DNA of 64,000 nt from Clostridia bacterium (GCA_017554615.1 JAFZHY010000002.1:108605-172604); one strand, 5' to 3'. Positions 52,059-61,096 are shown, counted from the stretch's first letter. Translations and numbers: made by a program. The notes: generated by a model from the letters alone, not told the origin.

Positions 52059-52595
52059 TTATAATTTATTATATTGAAAACGGATAATGGCAGTGTCTTT
52101 TTTTATCTTAACACTAAGTTCAACAGGGTATCCGTTATAGTTCCATTTTTCTAAAAATTCTTCATTATCTTTACACATGGAAATATCATTAAGTTTTATA
52201 ACTCTTTTTGTTATATCAGGGTCAATAGCAACGCTTCCGTAATAGGAAAACATAAGGTTAACTATCCCTGATACATATGGGATAAGTTCATCATCTACAT
52301 TTTTTTTAGTTTCAAACCCTGACACTTTTATAACATTATTTTTATCTAAAATAAAATACGGAGTAAATTCCATAAGTTGTTTATCCATATAATAAATGTT
52401 TTCTTCTTCGTTATAGATAAGTTTGCCTGTTATATCAGTTACTTCATCTGTATTTTTACCGATAAGCTGAGAATATGGCAAACGAACTAATGAAGAATAA
52501 GACTCTTCTATATTATTAAGGTCCTGCTCGGGTAAAGCGCAACCTGAAAGAATAAATATAACAATAAGTAAAGATACCAATAATCTTTTTTTCAT
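52059..52595 (-). CDS. Lipoprotein of unknown function
   Basis: A 178-residue lipoprotein. Residues 1-18 form a signal peptide with the lipobox ILSGC (cysteine at about 19). After it comes YSSLVRLPYSQLIGKNTDEV, a helical and beta mixture, and TGKLIYNEEENIYYMDKQLM. No domain is recognised. The ATG overlaps the folT-like stop (TAATG), so the two are co-translated; a role with the transporter or merely co-expression are both possible. Confidence 0.75.
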   Translation of the reverse strand: MKKRLLVSLLIVIFILSGCALPEQDLNNIEESYSSLVRLPYSQLIGKNTDEVTDITGKLIYNEEENIYYMDKQLMEFTPYFILDKNNVIKVSGFETKKNVDDELIPYVSGIVNLMFSYYGSVAIDPDITKRVIKLNDISMCKDNEEFLEKWNYNGYPVELSVKIKKDTAIIRFQYNKL

Positions 52596-53371
52596 TAACC
52601 ATTCTCCTTTGAAATTTTATAGTAAAGTCTTATTACATAACTTATTACAATACTTTGCACCACTATTGCAACCACTTCTTCAATAAGACGGGGCGCATAT
52701 AATGTCCAGAAGCCTACTTTTGAAAGACCTGGTATAAAGATTTTTAAAATAAAAGTATTAAGAGTGGTAACCAGAATATTTGGAAACATAAAGGTTACAA
52801 GAAGTTTTATAAAATTTTCGTCATATAATTTTTTTAAAAGTCTGCCCAAAACAAAATCTATAAAAAGAATAAACGCTAATCCTATGCCTATAAGTTCAAA
52901 CCAGATTATAAAAAGAAGTTTTATTTTTTCTGATGATAAAATAAACCCTGCATAGTTACTTTCGCTAAAAAAGGTAACCGATATATTATTTATAAAACTA
53001 AAACCTATAAAAAACGCCGATAAAGATATAAGAATTTTTTTAATAACAGTTGAATTTAATTTCTTTGTATACTTAAAGATAAAGCCTGTAAGCACACAGC
53101 CTAATGCTGCAGTCAGTGTCATAGGGAAAATATACCCACCGTTAGGCTTTATAAGATAGCCTAATATATCTGCCAAAGCACCTGTAATTCCACCGTATAA
53201 AGGGCCAAACAAAACTGCAGGTATCTTTATAAATATTGCCGAAACGGATATTTTAAGCGCTGCCGCTCCGCCTAATGCCAGATAAGATGTAAGAACATTT
53301 AAAACGGTGGCAATAGCAATAATTATTGAAGTGTACACTAACTTTCTTAAATCTTTACCTTTTCTTTCCAT
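52595..53371 (-). CDS. folT: Folate-type ECF transporter S component
   Basis: A 258-residue membrane protein. The N-terminal part matches FolT-like S components: LVYTSIIIAIATVLNVLTSY, ALKISVSAIFIKIPAVLFGP, LYGGITGALADILGYLIKPN and GYIFPMTLTAALGCVLTGFI. The C-terminal half adds extra membrane helices and makes it longer than the usual 170-190 residues. The ATG at 53371 follows AAAGGGGAA. The THF riboswitch directly upstream supports folate uptake. The ECF energising module is not in this window. Confidence 0.9.
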   Translation of the reverse strand: MERKGKDLRKLVYTSIIIAIATVLNVLTSYLALGGAAALKISVSAIFIKIPAVLFGPLYGGITGALADILGYLIKPNGGYIFPMTLTAALGCVLTGFIFKYTKKLNSTVIKKILISLSAFFIGFSFINNISVTFFSESNYAGFILSSEKIKLLFIIWFELIGIGLAFILFIDFVLGRLLKKLYDENFIKLLVTFMFPNILVTTLNTFILKIFIPGLSKVGFWTLYAPRLIEEVVAIVVQSIVISYVIRLYYKISKENG

Positions 53372-53425
53372 AAAAATTCCCCTTTCTTTCTGCAGGGGCT
53401 GAAAATACAAATAAATTATATTAAC

Positions 53426-53520
53426 AGCGGATGAAACATTACATCGCGAGGTCTTTCCCCTTCGTTCAGAAACTCTACTCCCATTTCCTGACACTTAACG
53501 CGCAACGTCTGCTCTGCATT
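53426..53520 (-). promoter_or_regulatory. THF riboswitch
   Basis: Read leftward, the region has GAGCAGACGTTGCGCGTTAA, GTGTCAGGAAATGGGAGT, GAACGAAGGGGAAAGACC, TCGCGATGTAATGTTTCATC and CGCT. GCGCGTTAAGTG, AATGGGA, CGCG and CATCCGCT are the conserved THF riboswitch positions, with GAGCAGACG...CATCCGCT closing the element. It lies about 55 bases before the folT-like start, consistent with folate control of uptake. Confidence 0.92.
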
Positions 53521-53541
53521 TTATAAAAAACCTTTTAAATA

Positions 53542-53570
53542 ATTTTAACACTTAAAATTTTTAGTGTCAA
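53542..53570 (-). promoter_or_regulatory. Promoter of the THF riboswitch-folT unit
   Basis: Read leftward, TTGACA (53570-53565) and TAAAAT (53547-53542) are 17 bases apart, just after the helicase stop codon. Confidence 0.82.
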
Positions 53571-53573
53571 TAA

Positions 53574-55199
53574 TTACCTTTTTCTTTTTTGTGATGGTTT
53601 TTTATCTTTTGTTTCTTCTCTTTTTTTGTTTGATATTTCAAAAGTTATTTTTCTTTTTTTATAATAAGTACCGTTTAAGGTTTCAATTATTATATCAGCA
53701 ACTTCCCTTTCCACATCGACAAAGGAAAATTTCTGCATAATATCAATTTTTCCGATTTTTTCAAAGTCAACTCCGCTTGTTTTAAGTAAATCTATCATAT
53801 TGTTTGTTCCCATTTTATCCATCTTGCCAAGATTTACAAAAAGCCTTACTTTGTTTTTATCGTCATGCTTCTTTTTTATTAAATCGTCTTTTTTGTTATA
53901 ATCTTTTCCCTCGTTTAACATTTTTAAAAGGGATGCAGAAAGGTCAAAGATATCTACTCCGTTTGAGAATGTATATGTTTCAAGATAATCTCTGTACGAA
54001 GAGTAATCACTATCCTTTAATATGCACAAAACATCTTCCATAACAGTTTCAAGATTAACTGCCTTTTCTTCCTTTAAAGACGGAGGAGTGATAAGGGTTA
54101 TTTCCCCTTTTGTAAATTTCTTTAACTCTTTTATTTTTTTAACTTCTCTGCCTGATACAAAAGTATAGGATACACCCTGCCTTTTTGCTCTGCCTGTTCT
54201 TCCTATTCTGTGAACATAATATTCAAAGTCTTCAGGAATTTCATAGTTAAACACTGCATCTACATTGTCAACATCTATTCCCCTTGCGGCAACATCTGTT
54301 GCAACTAAAATACCTGTTAACCCTTTTTTAAACCTGTCCATTACCCTGTCTCTTTGCATTTGCTTCATATCTCCGTGAAGCGCATCGGCAGGAAGTTTTA
54401 AATGGCGAAGTTCGGCGCATATTTCGTCAACCTTTTTCTTGGTATTGCAAAACACCATACAAAGTCTGTATCTGTTTGCATTAAAAAGCCTTTTTATCGC
54501 TTCAACCCTGTTTGCAGGTTTAACTTCAAGATAATACTGCATAACAGTATCAACTGTAAGTTCGTCCTTTGTTACCTTTATATGCATAGGGTTTTGTTTC
54601 TGGTATTTATCTGCAATATCTATTATTTCCTGTGGCATTGTAGCAGAGAATAAAACTGTTTGTCTATCAATTGGTGCAGTTTCTAAAATAATATCTAAAT
54701 CTTCTCTAAAACCCATATTAAGCATTTCGTCCGCTTCGTCTAAAACAAGCATTTTTAAGTTCTTTACTTTTACTGTTTTTCTTTTTAGATGGTCAATAAG
54801 CCTTCCAGGTGTGGCAACTACTATCTGCGGTTTTTTTCTTAATGCTAAAATCTGGACATCTATCTGCTGTCCTCCGTAAACTGAAACAATATTTACTCCC
54901 TTTTTATAACGCGCGATATTTGCAAGTTCCCCTGCTGTTTGTATAACAAGTTCTCTTGTGGGACATAAAACTATTCCCGCAAGTGTTTTATCTTCTTCAT
55001 CTATTGATTCAATCAAAGGGATACCGAATGCACAGGTTTTGCCTGTTCCTGTAGGTGCCTGAACTATAACATCATTACCCTCTAAAATAGGGTTTATTGC
55101 TTCTTCCTGCACCTTTGTAAGTTCGGTAAAACCCATTTTTTCAACACCTTGTAAAATCAGGGGCGATACATTTAAATCTTTAAATTCTTTTATTTCCAT
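53574..55199 (-). CDS. DEAD-box ATP-dependent RNA helicase (CsdA/DbpA-like)
   Basis: A 541-residue RNA helicase. Core motifs in order: Q motif GFTELTKVQEEAI near 25-37, motif I APTGTGKT near 54-61, TPGR, DEAD near 152-155, SAT near 183-185, and motif VI HRIGRTGRAKRQG near 330-342. Residues about 455-525 form a DbpA-type RNA-binding fold (VRLFVNLGKMDKMGTNNMID), followed by a basic tail ending PSQKRKR. Such helicases help ribosome assembly or RNA decay in the cold. It is followed on the same strand by a terminator-poor gap and preceded by yhbY. Confidence 0.94.
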   Translation of the reverse strand: MEIKEFKDLNVSPLILQGVEKMGFTELTKVQEEAINPILEGNDVIVQAPTGTGKTCAFGIPLIESIDEEDKTLAGIVLCPTRELVIQTAGELANIARYKKGVNIVSVYGGQQIDVQILALRKKPQIVVATPGRLIDHLKRKTVKVKNLKMLVLDEADEMLNMGFREDLDIILETAPIDRQTVLFSATMPQEIIDIADKYQKQNPMHIKVTKDELTVDTVMQYYLEVKPANRVEAIKRLFNANRYRLCMVFCNTKKKVDEICAELRHLKLPADALHGDMKQMQRDRVMDRFKKGLTGILVATDVAARGIDVDNVDAVFNYEIPEDFEYYVHRIGRTGRAKRQGVSYTFVSGREVKKIKELKKFTKGEITLITPPSLKEEKAVNLETVMEDVLCILKDSDYSSYRDYLETYTFSNGVDIFDLSASLLKMLNEGKDYNKKDDLIKKKHDDKNKVRLFVNLGKMDKMGTNNMIDLLKTSGVDFEKIGKIDIMQKFSFVDVEREVADIIIETLNGTYYKKRKITFEISNKKREETKDKKPSQKRKR

Positions 55200-55207
55200 A
55201 ACTATCC

Positions 55208-55501
55208 TTATTTCGGTAATTTTATTGTTTTATTCTTTTTAGATTCTTTATATAGAACTATCTTTCTTCCTATAACCTGAACAGGCTCTGCACCTGTTAA
55301 TTCAACAAGTTCATCACATACATCTCTTGCGGTTCTAAGACTGTTTTCAAGAACTGTTATTTTTATTATTTCATTAGCCTCCATCGCCTCTAAAAACATA
55401 TTAACCTGATTTTCGGTTATTTCCCCTTTACCCACCTGATAACGGGCAGGAACAGAATTTGCAAGGCTTCTTAAATAGGCTCTTTGTCTGCTGTTTATCA
55501 T
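55208..55501 (-). CDS. yhbY: YhbY family ribosome assembly RNA-binding protein
   Basis: A 97-residue CRM-domain protein that binds pre-50S RNA. It reads NSRQRAYLRSLANSVPARYQ VGKGEITENQ in two parts, contains VLENSLRTARDVCDELVELT near 55-74 and IGRKIVLYKES. The YhbY GxxG-like loop and NSL are typical. It starts eight bases before the helicase gene on the same strand, so the pair may act together in ribosome assembly. GAGGG precedes the ATG. Confidence 0.94.
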   Translation of the reverse strand: MINSRQRAYLRSLANSVPARYQVGKGEITENQVNMFLEAMEANEIIKITVLENSLRTARDVCDELVELTGAEPVQVIGRKIVLYKESKKNKTIKLPK

Positions 55502-55627
55502 TTTTTTACCCTCTTTTTAATTTTTTTCGTATCAGTATAACATATTTTATCAATTTGAGTCAACATAAATGTTGCTTTTTATAAATATAGATATATATAT
55601 AACTAAAAATTTACAAGGAGTGATTAT

Positions 55628-56905
55628 ATGAGAACTCTTACTTTAAACGATAAAAACTATGATGTGTACTTAGCAAAACTTGCACTTTTTCGTGCTATTG
55701 GCTATGACGCAGATTTTTCAGACACATATAATGAAGAATTTGAAGAAACGGTAAGAGAATTTCAAAGGGCAAAAGATTTAAGAGTTGACGGAATTTTCGG
55801 CCCTGATACATGGCAGACTGCCTTACCCTTTTTATACGGTTTTACACTTCACACAGTAGAACAGGACGACACAGTATTTAACCTCTCGGAGTATTATTCA
55901 ACCAGTGCCGATGCAATTATTAAGGCTAACCCTGACATAGATACAAAAAATCTTACAGTAGGAACACGCCTTGTTATTCCATACCTTTTTCCTCTTGTAA
56001 CCGACAAAATTCCCTATTCTTCTGTTCTTACCCAATATATCCTTTACGGACTGGTTGCAAGGTATCCGTTTTTAGAACTTTCAAAAGCAGGAAATTCAGT
56101 TATGGGAAAGAGCATTTACACTGTTAAAATAGGCAGAGGGACAAACGAATATTTCTACAATGCATCCCACCATGCAAATGAATGGATAACTACCCCTCTT
56201 TTGCTTAAATTTATTGAAGAATATTCTAAAAGTTATTCGGAGAATACGACAATAGGAACGCTGGGTGCAACCTATCTATATAACATTTCTTCCCTTTATC
56301 TTATTCCGCTTGTAAACCCTGACGGAGTAGACCTTGTAAATTCAGCGATAGACACAGAAAATGAATATTACATAAGGGCAAAAGAAATAGCCGATAATTA
56401 TCCGTCTATACCTTTCCCAAGCGGTTGGAAAGCAAATATTGTAGGAACTGACTTAAATCTTAATTACCCTGCTTTCTGGGAGGAGGCAAAAAGGGTCAAA
56501 GAGGCTCAGGGAATAACAGGCCCTGCACCGAGAGATTATGTTGGAGATAACCCCCTTTCTGCTGTTGAAAGCAAGGCTGTCTACGACTTTACTCTGTCAA
56601 GAAATTTCAGGCTTTCTATCTCTTATCACACTCAGGGGGAGGTTATTTACTGGAAGTTTCTTGATTACAACCCTGAGGGCTCTTATGAAATTGCCTTAAG
56701 GTTTGCAAGAAGCAGTGGCTATTTAGTTTCAGAAACCCCTCTTGAATCTGGATATGCAGGGTATAAAGACTGGTTTATCCTAAATTATAACCTGCCAGGT
56801 TATACAATAGAGGTTGGAAAAGGAGTTAACCCTCTTCCTATTTCAGAACTTAACAGTATTTATCAGAAAAATGTTGGAATACTTACTGACGCATTGACCT
56901 TATAA
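55628..56905 (+). CDS. M14 family peptidase with peptidoglycan-binding and LysM domains
   Basis: A 425-residue enzyme, probably a gamma-D-glutamyl-L-diamino acid endopeptidase of peptidoglycan. Residues 15-70 form a peptidoglycan-binding domain (VREFQRAKDLRVDGIFGPDT), 73-118 a LysM (TVEQDDTVFNLSEYYSTSAD), and 130-425 the M14 domain. The zinc ligands are H182 and E185 in ASHHANEWITT and a later His in ISYHTQG; the catalytic Glu is in TIEVGKG. It has no signal peptide, so it may be deposited in the mother cell during spore maturation. AAGGAGTG precedes the ATG. The stop codon begins a 71-bp tandem duplication. Confidence 0.92.
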   Translation: MRTLTLNDKNYDVYLAKLALFRAIGYDADFSDTYNEEFEETVREFQRAKDLRVDGIFGPDTWQTALPFLYGFTLHTVEQDDTVFNLSEYYSTSADAIIKANPDIDTKNLTVGTRLVIPYLFPLVTDKIPYSSVLTQYILYGLVARYPFLELSKAGNSVMGKSIYTVKIGRGTNEYFYNASHHANEWITTPLLLKFIEEYSKSYSENTTIGTLGATYLYNISSLYLIPLVNPDGVDLVNSAIDTENEYYIRAKEIADNYPSIPFPSGWKANIVGTDLNLNYPAFWEEAKRVKEAQGITGPAPRDYVGDNPLSAVESKAVYDFTLSRNFRLSISYHTQGEVIYWKFLDYNPEGSYEIALRFARSSGYLVSETPLESGYAGYKDWFILNYNLPGYTIEVGKGVNPLPISELNSIYQKNVGILTDALTL

Positions 56906-57044
56906 GAACCTCACGAAAATCTAAAAGCCAAAGGCTTAAGATTTTCGGAGAACCTTGTTGTGTTAATTCACAATAAGAACCTCACGAAAATCTAAAAGCC
57001 AAAGGCTTAAGATTTTCGGAGAACCTTGTTGTGTTAATTCACAA
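56903..57044 (+). repeat. Perfect 71-bp tandem duplication
   Basis: Two identical 71-bp units, 56903-56973 and 56974-57044, each start with TAAGAACCTCACG. Each has the palindrome CGAAAATCT..GCC-AAA-GGC..AGATTTTCG and ends with TTGTG-TTAATT-CACAA. The first TAA is the stop codon of the M14 peptidase gene. The gap 56906-57252 (347 bases) holds this duplication, a terminator and the promoter of the PucR-type gene. Confidence 0.97.
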
Positions 57045-57046
57045 TA

Positions 57047-57090
57047 AAAAAAGACAGTGTTTAAAAAAGTTTTTAAGCACTGTCTTTTTT
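57047..57090 (+). terminator. Intrinsic terminator after the 71-bp repeats
   Basis: AAAAAAGACAGTG and CACTGTCTTTTTT form a stem with an AT-rich loop and T run. It separates the M14 gene from the ftsEX unit. Confidence 0.93.
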
Positions 57091-57165
57091 AGCATCTCCT
57101 TTTTTGTCTTTGGTTATTTTTTTTGCATTTATACCAATAGTTTGACGACTTTTTGCCAAAAAAAC

Positions 57166-57194
57166 TTGAAAATTGCACAAAGATAGTATATTAT
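57166..57194 (+). promoter_or_regulatory. Promoter of the PucR-type regulator-ftsEX operon
   Basis: TTGAAA (57166-57171) and TATTAT (57189-57194) are 17 bases apart. The flanking TATATAATAATAAAATG is AT-rich, so the exact -10 is less certain. Confidence 0.65.
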
Positions 57195-57252
57195 TATAAT
57201 ATATAATAATAAAATGTGAAATTTTGTGTTTTTTAAGAAAGGAATGTATAGA

Positions 57253-58338
57253 ATGGCTCAGAATTTATTTAAGTCTGTTGTTTCGCAGTATAAGTCTATT
57301 ATAGATTATCCGTTTGGCATTTTAGATGATGAGTTTTATGTTATAGCGTCTACTGATGAAAGCGCTGTCGGAAAATGTATGCCTGAACTTGAAGATTTTA
57401 TTAAAAAAGACAGTCATATTATTTTAAACAGAAACACAGCATATCAGCCAATTTATGTTAAAGGTAAATTAGAATTTATCGTTTATTTGGAAAGCACAGA
57501 TGCTTCTTCAATTAAACTTCTTAATATTTTAAGTATTGCTCTTTTAAATCTTAAACAGGTTCAGGATGAAAAACTTGACAAGTCTGTTTTTATTAAACAT
57601 CTTCTTCAGGACAGTATTCTTCCGAGCGATATTTATGTTAAAGCAAAAGAACTTCGCATTTCTACTGATACAAAAAGAGTTGTTTATCTTATAAAGGTTG
57701 CCAGTGAACACGGAGAAACCGTGTATGACATTTTATACAGTATGTACCCTTCTAAAAATGTTGACTTTATAGTAAGCATTGATGAAGAAACCATCGTTTT
57801 AGTTAAAGAAATGGGCAACAATGTCAGCAGTAAGGATATTGACAAAGAGGCTATGATTATAAAAAACACAATAAATTCTGAAGCTCTTTGTACTGCTAAA
57901 ATCGGTATCGGCTCTTATGTAGAAACAGTAAGAGAAATTGCTATGTCATATAAAGAAGCAAAGATTGCAATAGAAGTAAGCAAAGTTTTTGATACTGAAA
58001 AAGATGTTATAAACTATGAGCATTTAGGAATAGGAAGACTTATTTATCAGCTTCCTACCACTCTTTGCAAAAAGTTTCTTGACGAAGTGTTCAAAAAAGA
58101 TTCGCTTGAAGAACTTGACGAAGATACAATAGCCACTATTCAGAAATTCTTTGAAAACAGCCTTAACATATCAGAAACAGCAAGAAAACTTTTTATACAT
58201 AGAAATACTCTTGTATACCGTCTTGATAAAATACAGAAAAACACAGGCCTTGATTTAAGACAGTTTGACGATGCAATTATATTTAAAATTGCTATGATGG
58301 TTAAAAAATATCTGTCTGCAAATGTTGTAAAACTCTAA
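57253..58338 (+). CDS. PucR/CdaR-type transcriptional regulator
   Basis: A 361-residue protein. The C-terminal part (about 295-355) is the PucR-type helix-turn-helix: TIQKFFENSLNISETARKLF then IHRNTLVYRLDKIQKNTGLD and LRQFDDAIIF. The N-terminal region (about 1-130) and a GGDEF-like middle (about 130-260) resemble the sensing parts of CdaR proteins. The ATG at 57253 is nine bases from AAAGGA; an earlier ATG at 57244 is too close to it. It precedes ftsE by 17 bases, which suggests that it regulates, or responds with, the cell-wall genes that follow. Confidence 0.88.
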   Translation: MAQNLFKSVVSQYKSIIDYPFGILDDEFYVIASTDESAVGKCMPELEDFIKKDSHIILNRNTAYQPIYVKGKLEFIVYLESTDASSIKLLNILSIALLNLKQVQDEKLDKSVFIKHLLQDSILPSDIYVKAKELRISTDTKRVVYLIKVASEHGETVYDILYSMYPSKNVDFIVSIDEETIVLVKEMGNNVSSKDIDKEAMIIKNTINSEALCTAKIGIGSYVETVREIAMSYKEAKIAIEVSKVFDTEKDVINYEHLGIGRLIYQLPTTLCKKFLDEVFKKDSLEELDEDTIATIQKFFENSLNISETARKLFIHRNTLVYRLDKIQKNTGLDLRQFDDAIIFKIAMMVKKYLSANVVKL

Positions 58339-58355
58339 TTTAAAGGAGAGACAGT

Positions 58356-59060
58356 ATGATTAAATTCACCAACGTTACAAAGACCTATGAAAATAATAAC
58401 AACAATGAAATTCACGCTTTAAACAATGTGTCTCTTGATATTAAAAAGGGCGAATTTGTATTTGTTGTAGGAAGTTCGGGTGCAGGTAAATCTACATTAA
58501 CCAAACTTCTTATTGCAGAGTTTTTCCCTACTGAGGGGGAAATCATTGTTGGCGATACTAATTTAGGTAATCTTACAAGAAAAGAAATTCCGTATTACAG
58601 AAGAACTATCGGTATGGTTTTTCAGGACTTCAGATTACTTGAGAATAAAACAGTATATGAAAATGTTGCATTTGCGCTTGAGATAGTGGGGGCAACAAGA
58701 AGGCAGATAAGAAGAAGAGTTCCTGATGCTCTAAGCAGAGTAGGCCTTGCAACCAAGGCTTCAAGATACCCGCACGAACTTTCAGGGGGAGAACAGCAAA
58801 GAATTGCCATTGCAAGAGCCATTGTTAATAATCCTCAGATTATTATTGCGGACGAGCCTACAGGTAATCTTGACCCAAGAATTTCCAAAGAGATTATGGA
58901 CATGCTTCTTGAAATAAACAAGGGGGGCGCTACTGTTATAGTAGTTACTCATGATAAAACTCTTGTGGACTTAATGAAAAAAAGAGTTATTCTCCTTGAC
59001 GGCGGAAAGATAGTTGCAGATGAAGAAAGGGGTGCTTATAATGAAGTTACACTCATTTAG
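58356..59060 (+). CDS. ftsE: Cell division ATP-binding protein FtsE
   Basis: FtsE is the ABC ATPase that with FtsX activates peptidoglycan hydrolases during division or elongation. It has 234 residues. Walker A is FVVGSSGAGKSTLTKLL near 33-49, Q-loop MVFQDFRLL near 87-95, signature ELSGGEQQRIAIARAIVNNP near 139-158, Walker B IIIADEPTGNLDP near 159-171 and H-loop VVTHDK. AAAGGAG precedes the ATG. ftsX starts 20 bases before the ftsE stop, showing coupled translation. Confidence 0.97.
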   Translation: MIKFTNVTKTYENNNNNEIHALNNVSLDIKKGEFVFVVGSSGAGKSTLTKLLIAEFFPTEGEIIVGDTNLGNLTRKEIPYYRRTIGMVFQDFRLLENKTVYENVAFALEIVGATRRQIRRRVPDALSRVGLATKASRYPHELSGGEQQRIAIARAIVNNPQIIIADEPTGNLDPRISKEIMDMLLEINKGGATVIVVTHDKTLVDLMKKRVILLDGGKIVADEERGAYNEVTLI

Positions 59061-59925
59061 TTTATTTATAAAAGAAGCATTCAACAATATATTTCTTAAT
59101 CGTGCAATGTCATTTGCTACTTTGGTAGTTCTTGCATCGGGAATATTCCTTTTCGGTATTACATCGGCTATTACAGTAAATATTTTTTCAATAACAAATA
59201 AACTGGAACAAGATTTTCACTTAACTGCATTTATTGACGAAACATATGACAACGAAAAGATAAATGAAGTGATGCTAAGTGTCAACGAGCTTTCCTATAT
59301 CGGCGAAGCACAACTTGTTACAAAAGACGAAGCATTTGAAAAGTTAAAAGCAATGTATGACGATGCAGAATTTTTAGAAAGTATTAACGACGGAACAATT
59401 TTGAGAGATTCCATTGAAATCACTCTTACAGATTTATCAAAAGCATCCGAAGTATCCAAAAATCTTTCAAAAATTTCAGGCGTTGCGAAAGTCAGCCAGT
59501 TTGAAGGCGAGATGGAAACCTTTTATAATCTGTCAAGAAAAATTCAGCTTGGAACATCTGTTATTACAGTTATCCTTGTTGTTCTTGCGCTTTTAATTAT
59601 GGTAAATACAATCAATATGTCTATACTTGCAAGAAAAAGACAAATCGGCATTATGAAAATAGTTGGTGCTACCGACTGGTACATAAGATGGCCTTTTATT
59701 ATCGAAGGGATGCTTATAGGTCTTATTTCTTCAGTTATTTCATGGGCAGGAGTTTACTGGGTATACAGTGCTGCTCTTAACGGTATAGGCAGTCAGCATA
59801 AACTTATCGGTATTCTTTCCACACATGAAGCAATGCCGCTTATAACATTTATTATAGTTGTTACAGGGCTTTTACTTGGAAGTACATCAAGTATGTTTTC
59901 AATAAAAAAACATTTGAAGGTATAG
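59041..59925 (+). CDS. ftsX: Cell division protein FtsX
   Basis: FtsX is the membrane partner of FtsE. It has 294 residues. It starts MKLHSFSLFIKEAFNNIFLN, with TM1 about 24-46; the extracellular loop (about 47-165) includes TKDEAFEKLKAMYDDAEF; TM2-TM4 lie in about 172-290, with ILARKRQIGIMKIVGATDWY near 203-222. The ATG at 59041 was chosen because GAAAGGGGTG precedes it and the length fits. The following M23 peptidase is probably the hydrolase it activates. Confidence 0.96.
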   Translation: MKLHSFSLFIKEAFNNIFLNRAMSFATLVVLASGIFLFGITSAITVNIFSITNKLEQDFHLTAFIDETYDNEKINEVMLSVNELSYIGEAQLVTKDEAFEKLKAMYDDAEFLESINDGTILRDSIEITLTDLSKASEVSKNLSKISGVAKVSQFEGEMETFYNLSRKIQLGTSVITVILVVLALLIMVNTINMSILARKRQIGIMKIVGATDWYIRWPFIIEGMLIGLISSVISWAGVYWVYSAALNGIGSQHKLIGILSTHEAMPLITFIIVVTGLLLGSTSSMFSIKKHLKV

Positions 59926-59937
59926 GGTGATACAATT

Positions 59938-61086
59938 ATGAAGAAAATAAGTAGAACAAAAAAGTTTATTACCTTGCTTACTCTTTTTAGTATTATTTTA
60001 AATGGTTGTTTTATTGCATACGCTGCAACACAGAACGATTTAAACAAAAAAACCAATGAAAAGCAACAGGTTCAGAAAAAGATAGACGATAATAAAAAGA
60101 AACAGGACAGCGCAAAAAAGGAAGCAGATAAGTTAGAAAAAAACATTAAAAAAATTACTGCTGAACTTGATGCTATATCTGCTACTCTAAACGAACTTGG
60201 AGAAAAAAAGGCAACTTTACTTTTAGAACTTGCCAACGCTGAAACAAACGAGAAAGCACAGGAAGAAAAACTTAAAAAACGCCTTCGTTCAGTTTATGAA
60301 GACGGGGCTATTTCCTATTTTTCCATCCTTTCTTCAAGCGAATCGGTTTTTGATTTCTTTTATAATCTTGAAAATTTAAAACTTATATCCGAATATGATG
60401 ATAAAATTCTTAACGAGTTAAAGGCTATAAAAAAAGAAATAGTTGAGAAAAAAGAAGATCTTGATAAAGTTATAAATAAGGAAAAAGAAAAAGAAAAAGA
60501 ACTTGAAACTGCCAACAGCAACTTAAAATATCAGGCAGAGCAAAAGCAAAAATATGTTAAAGACCTTGATAAAGATATAGAAAAATTAAGAGAAGAATAT
60601 AATAAAATAGAGCAGGAAGAAGCCGCACTAAGAGCAGAGATTGCAAGAAAAGCAAGTCAACAAAGCGGTTCAAATGTTCCTAAAACATATGTAGGCGGTC
60701 AGTTTATATGGCCTACCCCATCCTGCCATACAATTACATCGGCTTTCGGTTACAGAAATCATCCTACACTTAAACAGTATAAATTCCACTCAGGAATAGA
60801 TATCGGCGTGTATGCGGGAAATGATGTATTAGCAGTTGCAGACGGTGTTGTTACTGTCAGCACTTATGAGAGTGGATACGGAAACTATGTTGCAATAAAC
60901 CACGGCGGAGGAATTGTAAGCCTTTACGGACATAACAGCAAACTGCTCGTTAGGGCAGGTCAGTCTGTTAAACAGGGTCAGGTAATTGCAATATCAGGAA
61001 GCACAGGAAGGTCTACCGGTCCGCATCTTCATTTTGAAATATTAGTTAACGGCTCTGCTGTTAACCCTATGAACTATTTTAAATAA
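59938..61086 (+). CDS. Coiled-coil M23 peptidase (EnvC-like murein hydrolase)
   Basis: A 382-residue secreted protein. Residues 1-30 form a signal peptide; about 31-235 are coiled coil rich in K and E (KKQDSAKKEADKLEKNIKKI). Residues about 275-380 are a LytM/M23 domain: HSGIDIGVYAGNDVLAVADG, GNYVAINHGGGIVSLYGHNS and GPHLHFEILVNGSAVNP. The H-x(n)-D, HxH zinc ligands are complete, so the domain should be catalytic. It is directly after ftsEX, the expected place for the hydrolase controlled by FtsEX. Confidence 0.95.
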   Translation: MKKISRTKKFITLLTLFSIILNGCFIAYAATQNDLNKKTNEKQQVQKKIDDNKKKQDSAKKEADKLEKNIKKITAELDAISATLNELGEKKATLLLELANAETNEKAQEEKLKKRLRSVYEDGAISYFSILSSSESVFDFFYNLENLKLISEYDDKILNELKAIKKEIVEKKEDLDKVINKEKEKEKELETANSNLKYQAEQKQKYVKDLDKDIEKLREEYNKIEQEEAALRAEIARKASQQSGSNVPKTYVGGQFIWPTPSCHTITSAFGYRNHPTLKQYKFHSGIDIGVYAGNDVLAVADGVVTVSTYESGYGNYVAINHGGGIVSLYGHNSKLLVRAGQSVKQGQVIAISGSTGRSTGPHLHFEILVNGSAVNPMNYFK

Positions 61087-61096
61087 GGGAGTTATT

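Noticed and set aside
52595..53494. Longer folT-like protein starting at 53494
   Set aside because: The extra 41 codons overlap the THF riboswitch; the ATG at 53371 has a good ribosome binding site.
56903..57044. Tandem repeat as an insertion sequence or attachment site
   Set aside because: The 71-bp units carry no gene and no integrase is near; simple tandem duplication explains them.
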